Source: Beta vulgaris subsp. vulgaris
Taxonomy: Eukaryota > Streptophyta > Magnoliopsida > Caryophyllales > Amaranthaceae
Assembly: GCF_026745355.1 (NCBI RefSeq)
Contig: NC_079205.1
Location: 58,281,058 to 58,345,057 of the forward strand
Direction: 5' to 3'
DNA: 64,000 bases
The notes under the pieces were generated by a model. The model was not told the DNA's origin. It saw only the letters and a program-made list of their open reading frames with translations, and did not search any database. Of this stretch, positions 34,801-47,475 are shown one piece after another. Position numbers and translations under genes: made by a program. Position 1 is the stretch's first letter. Each line of letters begins with the position of its first letter.

Positions 34801-37800
34801 TTGAAGACCGTGTGAAAAAGAAACAAGCACTATATTATGAGACGGAGGGAGTATTAAATTTTCAGTAGGTGTAGTAATTAGAAAATTCGAATAATTATCA
34901 ATGACTTAATAAGTCTCATTTCCAATAGCAATTCAATAATTCAGGTGTGTAAAGGAAGTGGCCAAGCATAGTGAACTCACCCAAGTTAGCTCTTCAAAGG
35001 CTTTCACTTCTTGTGTAGTAAAAAAAGCAAGCTGCCAAGGAAAGAATACACAAATAAAAAACCAGGACAAATTACTAAGCGCCCGTTAGTTATCGTTTTC
35101 TGTTTTCAGTTTTCAGTTTTTTTTTTTCAAAATCAAAAATCATAATATGAAAACTAGAAAAAGTTACGGGCCCATTCGGTAATACTGTGGTTTTTTGTTT
35201 TTTGGTTTTTTGATTTTCAAAGTCATATGATATATGACCTATAGTGAATAAAAAATTAGTCAAACTTATTGGGAACATGATGATTTTGAAAACTGACAAC
35301 TAAAAAGTGAAAACCACTTTTTCTGGTTTCCTGTTTTTAGTTGTTAGTTTTCAAAAAAAAACTGAAGACTGAAAACAAAAAACGATAACGAACGGCCCCG
35401 TAGTTTCTAGTTTTAGTTGTCAGTTTTCAAAATTAGCATGATTACTATCGTTATGGCCAAGTTTAGTTATATCATATGATTCTAAAATCATAAAAAACCA
35501 AAAACTAGAAACTGGCGGTGATAACGAACGGGCCCTAAGGTTTCCCTTAAAAGATAAGAAATTTCATACGTGATAATAATGGTGATCTGCAGTCTCCACT
35601 TCAACTGGAATCTCAATCAAGTTGGCACCATGACATCTGCACCAAAAGTCGAAGTAATTCCAAGTTATCACAGGAAAAAGGTACACATCTTTGAAAGGAA
35701 GAACTCTTTAAAGTTCCATAAACTTAGTAGGACAAGAATAGTACTTGTGGTTGACAAATCGTCCAATATTGCCATAATTTGTAGCATCCAAACAGAGTGC
35801 AAAATCATCATCCAAAATACTTTCTGAACCCCAGTCTGCATCGAGCTGAACTGGATACGTATGCCTCTCATTGCCCCTACTTTGCTTATTCCTCTCATCT
35901 AATTCTGTGTTTGTTACAACCTCACCAACATACTCACATACAAAGGCACCCTCAGGCAAGTCTTCCAGGGTCCGGAGGCCCCATCCTTTACCTTCAGTCG
36001 TCCAGTAAACCTGAAAGGCAGAGCACTAAGGATTAGCGATGGTGAAAAACAGTAAACTAAAGTATGATGCTCACATCAAAGGTGACTTTGGGGTGTAGAT
36101 TAAGCCCTCATTTAGGGAGCTTGTTTCATAAGAATGCCCTGTAACCTGCTTTTATTTGCTAATGTGTAAAAAGAGTTATATGCACACAAAAAAAAAAACT
36201 CATAGGCAAAAAAACAACCAAAAGCCCTAAAAGCTACTCCCCTACCAAATTAATTATCCGGCTTTCTTATAATATCCGATGCATGCCTTTGACCATCAAT
36301 ATCTTTAATTTCAAACAAATAAAACTATAACAGTTCATAATGTGAGTATACTCGTTGAAACACGTGATAAATGTTCCTGTAATTGTATTCCTGAGAACTT
36401 ACAATCAAAATTTTCTAACTTCACCCACTATGGTCTTGTTTGGTTATTGATTTCTGCAGCAATTTTATTGGCTTTTGTCTTTTTTCCATGTGGCAAACAA
36501 CATAGAAGTATATAAATGGTAAAGGGTTTCAGTTTGTTAGCCATCATGGAAAAGCTTATTGGAGCATCTATTCTCGTTAGCTGTTGGTTGTTTTGCCTCA
36601 AAGTTGGTTATTTTGCTGATAAATCCACAACAACAATTTTTTACCAAACATCTTTATAAATCGCTAATATTATAACTATATAAACTAATACCATTAGCTG
36701 GTCCAGCAAGCCAAGTCAACTGGCTTGTGAGCAACTATAATAGCTGGTTGCGAAAAACTACCACTTTATTGGTTCATGATACTCGCAGAAATATCGAAAT
36801 TTAAACACGAAGAAACATGCATAGACCGACACTTCCTTGTGTGTGTATGAGCGCGCACGTGCATATTTCTTTGTACAAGTAGTTCTAGAACTACAATTTT
36901 ATGAGCCAATTTTAAAAGGTTATGTAATAGGAATTTAGGACTCAGGTATACTCCAGGCTCATAAATCCCCTTCCTTTGGGATCAAGGCTTTGATAGTTGT
37001 CATATTATTGAGTTCATGTCCAATGTTATATGCATACAAATCAATTACTACACACAGATAAAAGTCAATCACCTGCAAGTTGCGTGAAATCCCTCGTTGC
37101 ACTACTCGATTTCCACATTGCGTGCTGCAGCCACATTTACTCCAACATTCTTTAATGAATTTCTTCACAGAGTGACCCTTGCAGTTTTCAGGTTTTCTCT
37201 CATTCTTAGCCCTCTCGACTGGGCAATCATGGCAATAGACATACTTATTCTCATTAATGCAAGCTTTTAAGAACTCTGACTTCAGTAGCCCATCATTTGT
37301 GTAGGCAAATTCACCATTCGTTACACGTGCACATGCACAAGGTACTGGTGAAGACAGACAATCCCCTGAACAACTAGGACAACAATCCTCATCTGAAATC
37401 CGAGCCAACGAGATATTGACAATTGCTTTTTGGTAAATTAAATTTTTTGGTATGTAGAAGAACTTAGGAGGTTGCCTGTTGTTACGCTCGTCTACTAATG
37501 AGATCTTCACATTCTCTTCCCCTTTCGTAATATCATCAACATATAGTTGGGGATGCCGCTTTACTCTATTTCCGAAAGCCTGTGAGGTTTCAGTCTCTGG
37601 ATCCTTCTCATTTTGAACTTCAAGACTTTTCCTTGCCACAGGTACTCCTGCAGATTCTTTACTGCAACAAAGGATATGTTGACTGAAATCTTCAGGAGAT
37701 GTTTTCCTAACTAATGATTGGTTTGTGCAGTCATTAGCTAATTCACAAAATCTCTTACAAATGTCTTCTAGTAAACTTTTCAAAGAAAAAGGAGGCCCCA

Positions 37801-38891
37801 CGATTTTATGTGATCTTAGAAACTCCTCTTCCACTAATTTCAACACTGCATCCATGTCTTGTACATGAGAAGTCGCTTTATCGAGTGCATGAACACAGCA
37901 GAGTTTCACATCTCCCGATGGCAATGAAACAATGTCAAATTTGTGTTCACTCCTCTGGAAATTGCACGCTGAAGCACTTTCTTTAATATTCTCATCATCC
38001 ACACACTGAGATAACTTTGCACACATGTGTCCTGTAGAAGAGCCCTCCACTAAATCTGGTAGCACTTCAAGAAGACAGAAGCAATTGTCAGATAATATAC
38101 CCTGCCTTTCCACGTTATATGTGTCAACTCAAGCAATAATAAAAAATTAGGTACCTGAATGAATCTTTGAGGTACTTGCTCTAATAGGTACCACACATCC
38201 TGCACAAATCTTTTCTAGATCCTCCGGAAGAGAGGCAGATTCATTGATGGGGAATTTAGAGCATGATGAACTTGAAGCTCTTTCAGATTTAATTTTCCCA
38301 GAAGTAGATATAATAACCGATGAAAGATGGCCTTTTTCTTTGTGCATGGCAGAGCAAGTTCCAAGTTCAACTTCTTTGTTGTCTACACTCGAATATGAAG
38401 TATTTGGTCTTTCACTTGAATAAAGAGGAGGAATATCTCCTTCTTTCCTAAAGATCAATTTCCCACTACTATCTACCGTTGATGATGCCTCATCCTCTTC
38501 TATATCCCAATGCACCTTTTTATGTGGAGGTTCAGATCCATCACAATTCACTGGCTCCTTCCTCTTCACTTCAACTCTCTATGAAAAAGCATTCATTACA
38601 GAAAAGTACATAACGGAAACTTTTATGTACTACTGAAAGAAAACCAATATGAATCACAAAAGTCAAATACATAGGGAAAATAGAGTAGTATAGTGGGTGA
38701 ACCTTGTCTTCCTTTTCTTCCTCGAACTCGAATATAGCATCTACAAGAGCACGATAGTTTTCTGCTTCAATGAATTCCCAATTTTTGTCGTACATCTTTA
38801 AAAGTTGCTTGAGTACAGGCTTCACTGTTGCAGAGGCTATCCCAAGGGCCTTCATTGCGTTGAAGGCATTCTCAACTTTAGGATTCTTCAT
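31817..38891 (-). CDS. SUVR: SET-domain histone-lysine methyltransferase, SUVR1/2/4-type, seven coding exons
   Basis: Coding exons (minus): 38703-38891, 38155-38578, 37073-38064, 35745-36010, 35570-35636, 34981-35031 and 31817-31915; 695 aa, phases consistent. Exon 1 is the N-terminal WIYLD domain (AFNAMKALGIASATVKPVLK and YDKNWEFIEAENYRALVDAI). Exon 2 has an NLS-like KRK..HKK pair. Residues about 430-535 are the Cys-rich pre-SET (DEDCCPSCSGDCLSS, KECWSKCGCSTQCGNRV). The SET domain follows (GWGLRTLEDLPEGAFVCEYV, LDATNYGNIGRFVNHK/CHGANLIEI, ELTWDYGIDF), then post-SET CRCGSAYCR and a stop after KNRKG. The 90-nt intron 38065-38154 removes an in-frame TAA. Known for the family: nuclear H3K9 methylation or RNA-directed silencing roles. 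A 3.1-kb intron full of MITEs separates the last two exons. The length is closer to SUVR1/SUVR2 than to SUVR4. A downstream extra exon after KNRK (donor-like AAAAG/GTTAGT) cannot be excluded. Confidence 0.92.
32748..33286. mobile_element. Mutator-like MITE in a SUVR intron
   Basis: A 539-bp element has inverted ends GGGATATTCCATTTGGTACC / GGTACCAAATGGAATATCCC extending about 85 bp with repeated CCATTTGGTACCA units. The 9-bp direct repeat TTTATTATA flanks it perfectly (32739-32747 and 33287-33295). It lies in the large intron between the last two SUVR coding exons. The terminal sequence differs from the GC-core family at 5669 and 13251, so it is a separate family with the same target-duplication size. 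Confidence 0.87.
34593..34851. mobile_element. Stowaway MITE in a SUVR intron
   Basis: Left end CTCCCTCCGTTCCATAATAT and right end TATATTATGAGACGGAGGGA G are inverted repeats with TA duplications (34591-34592 and 34852-34853). Same family as 30147-30402. It is 130 bp downstream of the donor after the ELTW exon. Confidence 0.9.
35079..35535. mobile_element. PIF/Harbinger-like MITE with internal nested inverted repeat
   Basis: Outer ends GCGCCCGTTAGTTATCG and CGATAACGAACG-type / GATAACGAACGGGCCC are inverted repeats flanked by TAA (35076-35078 and 35536-35538). A second pair of related ends (GGGCCCATTCGGTAATAC near 35169 and CGATAACGAACGGCCCC near 35380) lies inside, suggesting insertion of one family member into another. 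It fills most of the 538-bp intron between two SUVR SET exons. Confidence 0.6.
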
Positions 38892-41800
38892 GTTTAAAAT
38901 GCAATGCTAGATGAACTGTATAACAGAGGTTAGGTTTGCCTTGGTCTTCTAAGCATTCATCAAATTTCAAACCTGCATTTGCAGGAAGGTAAAAAAATCC
39001 ATTACAGTTTCTTCCTATCCTATAAAGCTGCTTCTAGAAACGCAAAATTAAGTGTCAACAAGCATCATACTTTTTTCACTTTACCATCCGTGGAAGGGAT
39101 GCATAGTAAAAGGTTATGGATACATGTTGACTCACCATCTCATGTTTAGAGATGTGCAGTAAAGCATCTGCTAAACACAAAATACCATACATAGGGTCAG
39201 GTTTCCTTTTCACTTGACTGAAGAGGAATAGACATTCAGCTTAAGTTCGTACCAAAAGGCACACTTCACATGAAGTTCATCTATTGTCTAGGTGATAAAA
39301 TGACACTGAATGTCTGAATGGGAAGAGAAAATTTCAAAAGAATGAAAAATCATAATGCATAACCCATAAACTAGAGGGTCAGCTTTGCTGCATAGGTTAC
39401 ATTGCTCCTCAACCCAAAGAAGTTGAAAGTAAAGATTACTTCACAAAAATTGAAAGGAGACCCTGCCAAAAATGTAATGGAAAGATGGCAAAAACTACGA
39501 TTGCAAATAGGTCCAAAAGTGCCAAAAGAACTATTGTGGAAGTTTAAAAAATAGATGAAAGAGAAGGTAATATTTGGCATATCATTGGTCAAGAACTGAT
39601 TGTTCAGTTTCATAGAAGAAACATCTTAGGTGCATCAATTAGTCAAGACAGGAACTTAACAAACTACGATATGAAGTTTCAAGTTGACATCACATGGTTG
39701 GTGAATCTCAGTCATCTATACAAGTGAACACTCATCTTCGCTGCAAGATACACAAAACGATCCCAGTAACCTCATCATTAAGTACCTCTCACTCCCCTGC
39801 CTCACCACATCTTCACATACAAAAATCTTATTTTCGACTGGAATAATATATGCATTCACAAAGATCTCATTGAAGACCAGACTAAGAAAGACAACATTTG
39901 CTGAATTCTGGAGACAAATGCACACAAAAGAAGTTAAATTATTCCTTCAGGGTATTCAGCTAGACCATCTACATCAATAATTGCAAAAGTTACAGAATCC
40001 AAATACACAGAGCCAAGTTTTTCCATTCAATCAAGTGCCACATCATAGTATCTGCAGGATCATCATGACAACTGTTTGTCTATGTTCCTTTACAGCATGC
40101 AAGGAAATTGAGATTGGAGAACTGCATAAAGGTTGGCGGAAGACTATCAAAAAAGATGCTCACATAAAAGCATCTCCTTGTCTCAAGCTTATGCTTGTAA
40201 GCAATATACAGGGAATTGAAATTTTATATTAAAATGGACAATCTAAAAGATAAATATACGCAAAAATCTCAGCAATGAATGCAATTCCTATAACTTCCAA
40301 AAGAAGGAAAAAACGAGCCACATGGCTCATGAAAATGCAATATTCAAAATCATAAATTCATTGTTCTAAGATAAGGAATATTTCTGTCTAATATCATAGG
40401 TTTCAAGTAACCAACATGAGCCCCACTAGAAGAACCAAACTTTTTTTATAGGAAACAAGACAAAACATATCAGAAAACAAAGCAATGCAGCATATTAATT
40501 ACGGTAATCGGAGTTACATTTACAAGGATATATTACAGGGTGTCCATATGGTGTTCAGTCAATCCATCAAATATTTACAAAGTAACAAGAGCACAAGCAA
40601 CACAAATTCATTAATCCAACTCCTCGTCAACGAATACTATGAAAACTAAACTGCTGATGGGGATATTAGTATCCATTTTTCCAATTTGTTGAGGCTTAAG
40701 ACAGAAAAATATAGTCCCCCACTCCCCCGTGCAGAGCAGGAACGGCACAAGAAAACAGGAATTAACCTTCTGAGTATATCAATATGTGAGAGTCCTTCCC
40801 TGGAAACCATAATGATGGCAAAGCAGCTAAATAAAGCATTTGAAGGGTTTGAGTAACCTTTCCCAAGATGTCAAAGAAACAAGCAGCCTTGAAAACATTG
40901 ATATCACATCTTAACGCATGCCGAAGAGGAAAGGAATCAAAGCCAGATCTCTTAGGATTCAAAAGAAAGCAAATAAAGCTTTATAGGTGTCTACTAAGTA
41001 CTAAATGCCCCACATAACTTAATCCTCCTTCGTCATCACAAATTTAATAGATGTTGAACTTTCATAGCTTTTTAACACGAAATGCACAAAAACTAGAATC
41101 ATATAAACTTCTCATGGAAATTGAGTGATGGGTCCCATCATGGGGTGATAGTGAGGTGAGTTGATCTTGATATTAAGTCTTGCTCAACTAGACTTATTAT
41201 GAAGCTCTAAGTTGACCTTTGGACATTGAATAGGCCACAAGCTTGTTAGATTCATAAATCGTTCTTAATTTGACCTTGTTTTGCAACTACAAATGATATT
41301 TAGGGTTTTTATCTAAAAAAGATAGATGGCACTCGTAGTAGAGCGTCCTTTAAGATCATGAATAACGGGGATATTTATTTGACATTTTCATTTATTAACT
41401 ATTCTAGTTCTCCTATAATATGTACATCTAGATTTTCAAAAAGAGGTGCTTGAGCTATATCAATCTCTAATGAATCGCAAATTGTCTCGTAGCATTATCT
41501 CTCGTAGTCTTAATCCTACCTATATTAGATGATGGTCGTAGGCACACAATTCCGGATGTACATAGAGCAAGGTTTCATACTTGGTACTTAAGTAGATCAA
41601 AAACCTAAGTCTTCTCCAATTTGGACATCAACGATTAGTATCAACTTCATTTAATGAAAGTCATGCTTACTAATCCTTCCCTTTTCAGCACAAATCCTTG
41701 TTGAGAAAAAAAAAAACTAACTAAAAAGAAAGCATAACCAAACACACTAACAATTAATGATATAAACACAAACATCTGAAGTTGTTTGGTCCTTCCACAT

Positions 41801-43489
41801 GGCTTATATTTGTGTATCAAGGAAACATATTACCATAACCTAAGATGGAAAATTTTAAGATAAGGCAAATGCAGTATTTTATTATATAAGTTATTCTGTA
41901 GTACTCAAAAAAGACACTTTACCAAAAAATAGAAAATCACCCCATCAGTTTTTAAAATTCATTAAAATAGAAGTCAAAGTAATCTTATCAATTAGTGAAA
42001 ATGATCCTAAATAGCATAAATATAATCTAACAATGGGTGTATTTACTTCATCTGAATTTCATTTATATGGGGTTATTATCCCTTGACTCAACTTATTGAA
42101 ACTTATATCAACCCATTAGAGCTCATTGGCACTGAACTTAACTTAATCAAACTTGTGTGGGCCTATTAGTCCTAAACTTAATTAAACCAACTTGTTTTAC
42201 TAAAATGATTGAAAATTAGGTGAGAAGAAAAAAAAAAAAACCATATCCCCAACTAACTTACAAGCTCCTTGACGAAGATAAGTTAAAACACAATACACTC
42301 ATACCAACTTCTCTTGTTAATATTTGCTTAAAACCTTTCCAAGAACTCCTTCATCTCCTTAAAGAGAGCTATCAACTCTATGTCTTACCCCAACGACGAA
42401 AGAAAAATCTTTGACCATAAGATTGGCGGTACCTAAGACATGAAAACTCGACATATCTAACATAAAGCTAACCTGAATAATTGAATATTCCCTCCTTGGA
42501 ATTCAAAAAAATGGGACATCAATTTTTGCACTAGTTTTGATCTAACACTTGTATTCATTACTTCATCCAACAAACATGAACTCCTATATCCTCTAGGTCA
42601 TTAGAAGACAATTTTAACTTTATCTTAGAGTGAAAATCCTAAACTTCCTTTTCTCAATTTTATGGACATTTGGCCATGTTTAACAATTAGTTTTTGGCCA
42701 ATTCCTCGTTTGTCTTTCGGATTGTAGCTTTGGTTAAACTCGTCAAACAACAAACATATATATGTTTGGTATGTGACTTTTCAATTAGTTGAAGCCATTC
42801 ACCCAAAATTAGAAGATGCCTGAAACAACTCATTGGTCAAATAGAAATGCTGCTTAATTAACACACTCACATTTAGTTTAAGAGCTAATTTTACAAAACC
42901 CTTTATTATACAAATGAACACCAAAGTGAACCATCTAACATCCAGCAATCAACATCTCATTGCCAAACACAGCCAAAGTAATTTCTCTATATTACAAAAA
43001 GATCAACATGACAAGTGATCACACACCATAAAGGAAAGGAAGCACCAGCTTCAATTTCAGTGGGACCTCCCAAGAAAATCTAATTCAGAAAATAGCATAG
43101 TAGTATTAAACTCAACAGTATCTCCTGTAAATTTGCATCAAAACAAGAGCCCCCCACTAAAACTTAAAGGGTTTTATAACTCAAATAAATCACACATTCC
43201 AAAAACTACAAAATCAAACATAATTAAACACTTCTAGTATTAATCACATTCAAACATTGACAATAATAAACAAAAAAGAGTCTAAATTGCACAATACCCA
43301 CATAAATTAAGCCTTCAATCTTTCAATAACAGGGGAAAAAAAACAAAATTTACCTTACAGTTACGTAAGAAATTATGTTTAACAAGGACATTAACGCAAT
43401 GCATGCAAACATGGACCAAAAAAATTACCCAAAATTCGATGGACCAAGTTCCTACTAACAGTAATAAATGTAAGTGTTGTTGATCGTAC
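38892..43489. other. Long region upstream of the SUVR ATG; probable 5' UTR intron
   Basis: No coding frame or transposon with clear ends is recognised in 4.6 kb. A 5' UTR exon may lie at 43490-43600; if so, most of this is a 5' UTR intron of the SUVR gene. Otherwise it is plain intergenic DNA. Confidence 0.4.
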
Positions 43490-43600
43490 CCGAAAAACTC
43501 GAAATTGAAGAGAGAAAAACGATGATGAAGAAACGGAGAAAAGCAGAGAGAAACAGAGAAAATAACGACGAAAGAAGGTGACAGACCCCAACAATGGCGG
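43490..43600 (-). promoter_or_regulatory. Putative 5' UTR exon and promoter of the SUVR gene
   Basis: On the minus strand, a TATA-like TTCATAAAAACCC (43608-43620) precedes a pyrimidine-rich leader (TTATTTTCTCTGTTTCTCTC and CTTCATCATCGTTTTTCTCT), typical of plant 5' UTRs, which ends at a donor-like TTTTTCGG/GTACGATC (43490/43489). The next minus-strand gene downstream is SUVR. This is inferred; the acceptor was not identified. Confidence 0.35.
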
Positions 43601-43837
43601 AATTGTGGGTTTTTATGAAACTTTGGTCATCACAAACTTTGTGTGAAACTAAACTCTGAAGTCTGAACTGATGGTTGTGTCTTGCGTGGCTCTTTGGGTA
43701 GAATCAGAGAATATATAAGTATTTCTCTTATTATAAACATGAAAAAAAGGTACAAAGAGATTATTGTAACTTATGTATGTGGGGATTTTGAAAGAAGTTT
43801 TGGGTGTGTTCCACAATAGTTTTTTAATATTTAGGGT

Positions 43838-44113
43838 TTGACTAAGGATCAGAAAAAATAAGTTCTGATCAGATCCGAAAAAATAAGTTCAGATCAGATT
43901 ATGTTTATATTTAAAAATCAGTATTACTATTAAATCTCTTTCATTACATATTAGCAAAAATTATAATAATGGAATATTAATAAAGTAACAAATCAAACAA
44001 GACCCCACCTGATTATATTTTTTCTTATATATTGAGAAAATCTAAAAGATAAGATCTTGTAAATCAGATCAGATAAGTTCAGATCAGAAAATTTTACGTG
44101 AACTAAATATAGC
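43838..44113. mobile_element. Decayed Harbinger-like GATCAG MITE
   Basis: Contains GATCAGAAAAAATAAGTTC, TTTCATTACATATTAGCAAA, and a right end GTGAACTAAATATAGCC followed by TAA. These match the better-preserved copies at 49270-49631 and 59024-60327. The left terminus is degraded. Confidence 0.65.
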
Positions 44114-44305
44114 CTAAGTTAAATTTTTACGAAAGGATATTAAAAAAAGTTGTTTGGGGAAGTAGGGTATACTTTTTTTTTGGAAAGAAATTATTTGGGT
44201 TATTCTCGATTTCTCGCACAGGGTCTTCATCTAAAGGCTTATTATAAGTCATACACGACCAAATCCTTTAAGTAAACGTTTGGACTATAAATAAAGAGTT
44301 TGTGT

Positions 44306-44430
44306 TGTAAGAGACCGCCTACTTTTAAATTAAAATTAGGCAATGGTAAGCCCAATATTAAAAATAGAATTAACCCAATAATAACTAGCTTAATTTCTCT
44401 TGGTGACTAGTCTAATCCATTTAGTGACTA
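44306..44430 (-). repeat. Dispersed repeat, inverted copy of 7343-7487
   Basis: Read on the minus strand: ATTGGGCTTACCATTG, TAATTTTAATTTAAAAGTAG, GCGGTCTCTTACAA, as at 7405-7480. No termini or coding sequence were found. Confidence 0.6.
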
Positions 44431-45028
44431 GGTCTACTTTTATATTAAAATTAGACTGTCTCTTTTGATAATTTTTGATAAATTAAACCCAAAACTTTGT
44501 TAGAGAAGATGGAAACGTTCACGACTTCAGCTAACCTTAGCCTTTAATTTGTAAAGTATACTTGTGCAATGTATTTTCTTTGTAATTTTTCCCCTTACTT
44601 TAAACACTCTCTTTATGTGCGTTTGTCAATACACATATCTGATCTTAAACATCTTTCATTGCATTATTAATAATAATTATGACGATTGAATATCAATAAA
44701 ATACTCATTAATATGAATCAAATAAGACTCCACATGACTACATATTTTCTCATATATTGGGAAAAATTTAGAAGATTTCAAGTGGGTAAAATAAAAATAT
44801 ACAAAGGGAGTAGCTTTAAGAACTGAATTTATCAAAATGGTATAAAAAAAATAAGGGGACTTTGACAGGTTTATATTAGAAAATTCACAAACTATACAAT
44901 ATAGAAGATTTTTGATATAAATAATATATTTCTTTACTTAAATTAATAAGTTACTCTTACTATTGAAAATTAATTTACTAACGCACGATAAGCAGTTTTC
45001 ATATACAATAATAATAAAATAAGAAAAA

Positions 45029-47188
45029 TCTCTATTATATAAGCCAAGGGGAGCTATGGTGTCCCCTTTTGAAAAGTCTTATATACCCTTAATCTCACAA
45101 AATAATAAAGAAAACTTTTTCGTAATTCTTTCCTTATTTACAGATATGGGTAATAAAGAAAGTTCTACATTACCAAAAAAATTACATAAAAAATGTGGAA
45201 AAAGAGGAAACTCACAATTGAAAATATAAATTGATGACTAAAATCAATTTTCAAACAATTATAAAAGCAAAGATTTATAGAGGTCATTATTATCTAAACT
45301 CTCAGTTGCAATAGAAATTTCAATAACATGCATTAACAAATCATAAAAGAACTAAGAAACTTTAGAGAACATTCATTTTTTTGGGGGGGGGGGGGCTCAC
45401 AATCAGTTGGGATAATAAATAATTAAAGAGATAGACTTACATCATCAGATAATATCAACTTATAATTTTTTTTTTGAAGCACTACTCATCATATTATGCC
45501 TAAAAACCTCAATTATCCAGTGAAATTAAATTGAACTACTACTCATAAATTACGCCTATAAAGTATATGTATTTTAAATAAATAAAAAACAAAACATCTC
45601 TATTATATAAGGGAAGGGGGGAGCAATGGTGTCCTCTTTTGAAACGCCTATTTTGCCCCCCTTCCCTTTCTAAATTACAAAAGGAATGTCAAATCACGTT
45701 ATAAAAATCATGCAAATCACTCAAATAATCAAGAAACTTTATTAAAACTTAAAATTAACATACAAACTAAAACTAGCTAATAACCTAGAACGTCAATACA
45801 TACAAAAACATTTACAAAAATTTACTTACAAATCACTATTCTCAAGAACCATTCACAATTAATGGTGGGTCATGATAAAAAATAGAGGTGTATTTGTAGT
45901 GAAATCAGAATTTAGAAGTTAGACAAGGAAACAAATTATTTACTTTTTTATAGTGTTTCCTATATATAATGAAACTTTTACATATATTTGGACCTATTTT
46001 TTTCTATTATATAATAGCGATTAATTATCAAGGTAAAAAAGTTTATGTAAAATATCATTCAAAAATTAGAGTACAATAACATATCTCTATTATGTAAGGG
46101 AATGGGGGAGCTATGGTGTCCCCGAATGAAGAGACTATGTTACCCCCTTCCCATTCTAAATTACAAATTCACTTACAAATCAAAGGGGGCTTCAAACAAA
46201 AATATCAAAAATATAATTATAACAATCACTCACAAGTCAACTAGAATCATAAAATTGCATAATTTACGTTATGCAAATCACTAAAATGAGAAAACTTTAC
46301 AAAAACTTAAAAATTCACTTACAAACTACAACCTATGAAAAAATTGACTTGAAATCAAAGTGTCTACTTTCTTTATAATTTATGAAGTATTGTACTTAAT
46401 TCAAAAATCAACTAAAAAATTATAATATTAGAAATCATAAATAAATTCAATAATATTTCTATTTTGTTTATAGAATTTAACTTTGAAAAGTAAAAAAAAA
46501 AAAAAAACAAAACAAAAAGAATGGTGAGAGATTTAAGTGACAGAAACTAAACCAATCAAATTTTGCAACTAAAAACAATTATACTTCTCATATCTAATGT
46601 TCGAATTTTGACTCTTATGCCGAAGAAAATCGAGTTTATGTTTCGAAAAAAAATTCAAGCACACATCGCGTGCAAAAAATTCTAGTAGATTATTGTTTAA
46701 AGGGAGAGTTGTTGAATTATCTATCAAATATAATATAACATTTTTTTTAATTATATATATAATATAACATGTTCTACCTCGACATAGTCCTTTTTGGAAA
46801 ACATTACTCATTACCCTACAACAATGCAAATAAAAATCCATAGCGCTCATCAATATTCAACATAAATGTTACACTCTTATGTTAGTTTATTAACACTTTT
46901 TGATGTTACTATTAATATTAATATAATGTCACATGCATTGATGCGTGCATATAGTGTTATTTTTGCCAATATGAACCTATTTGAACTTATTTGAACTTAT
47001 TTTTGCTGAAAATAACTTCTAATAAGTTGAACAAAACATAACATTTATCGAAAAAACAGTCAACTTAAACTACTATAATGAGTTATTGTCGCTGCATGTA
47101 TTGCGTGCATGTAAATTAACTACTCGATATTACGAAATATCACAATGAAGTAATTGTTGACGCATGCATCGCGTGCTTAAAAAGCTAG
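45029..47188 (+). mobile_element. Cluster of short non-autonomous Helitrons
   Basis: Three 5' ends are visible, each after an A: TCTCTATTATATAAGCCAAG at 45029, TCTCTATTATATAAGGGAAG at 45597 and TCTCTATTATGTAAGGGAAT at 46084. Each continues with GGGGGAGC-ATGGTGTCC-like text. Two good 3' ends are visible: a hairpin-like CACATCGCGTGC then CTAG at 46682-46685, and GCATGCATCGCGTGC then CTAG at 47185-47188, each followed by T. Decayed hairpins (CATTGATGCGTGC near 46935 and CATGTATTGCGTGC near 47096) suggest further lost ends. 5'-TC, 3' hairpin plus CTRR, insertion between A and T, and no target duplication together define Helitrons. Confidence 0.7.
46084..46685 (+). mobile_element. Non-autonomous Helitron, complete copy
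   Basis: 602 bp from TCTCTATTATGTAAGGG (preceded by A) to CTAG (followed by T), with GCACACATCGCGTGC as the 3' subterminal hairpin about 13 bp before CTAG. No Rep/helicase coding sequence. Confidence 0.75.
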
Positions 47189-47475
47189 TTTTCCTATGTT
47201 AGGGGGAAAGATTAGGTACGTTAATTGTTTTAGATTAGAGTATGCAATCAATACTTAATTTATAAAGTAAGGGTATTTTAGTAATTTCACCCTTCTAAAC
47301 TTACTAAACAAGGAAAGAAAAAAAGTGTTGCAAATATTTTGAAACATCCCGAAATAGAAAGTGTTGCAAATATTATGATACGGAGGAAGTAAATGATTTA
47401 GCCGAAACATTTTTAATGAGAAAGTGACATGTGTTATATCTAGTTTGTGCTTTAGTATATTATATAATATATATA

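Noticed and set aside
39371..40962. Short minus- and plus-strand frames upstream of SUVR
   Set aside because: None has motifs, conserved composition or plausible splice partners; treated as probable leader intron or intergenic DNA.
43391..43594. 67-codon minus-strand frame as a signal-peptide protein
   Set aside because: The hydrophobic, Ser-rich translation comes from a pyrimidine-rich leader; interpreted as a possible 5' UTR exon.
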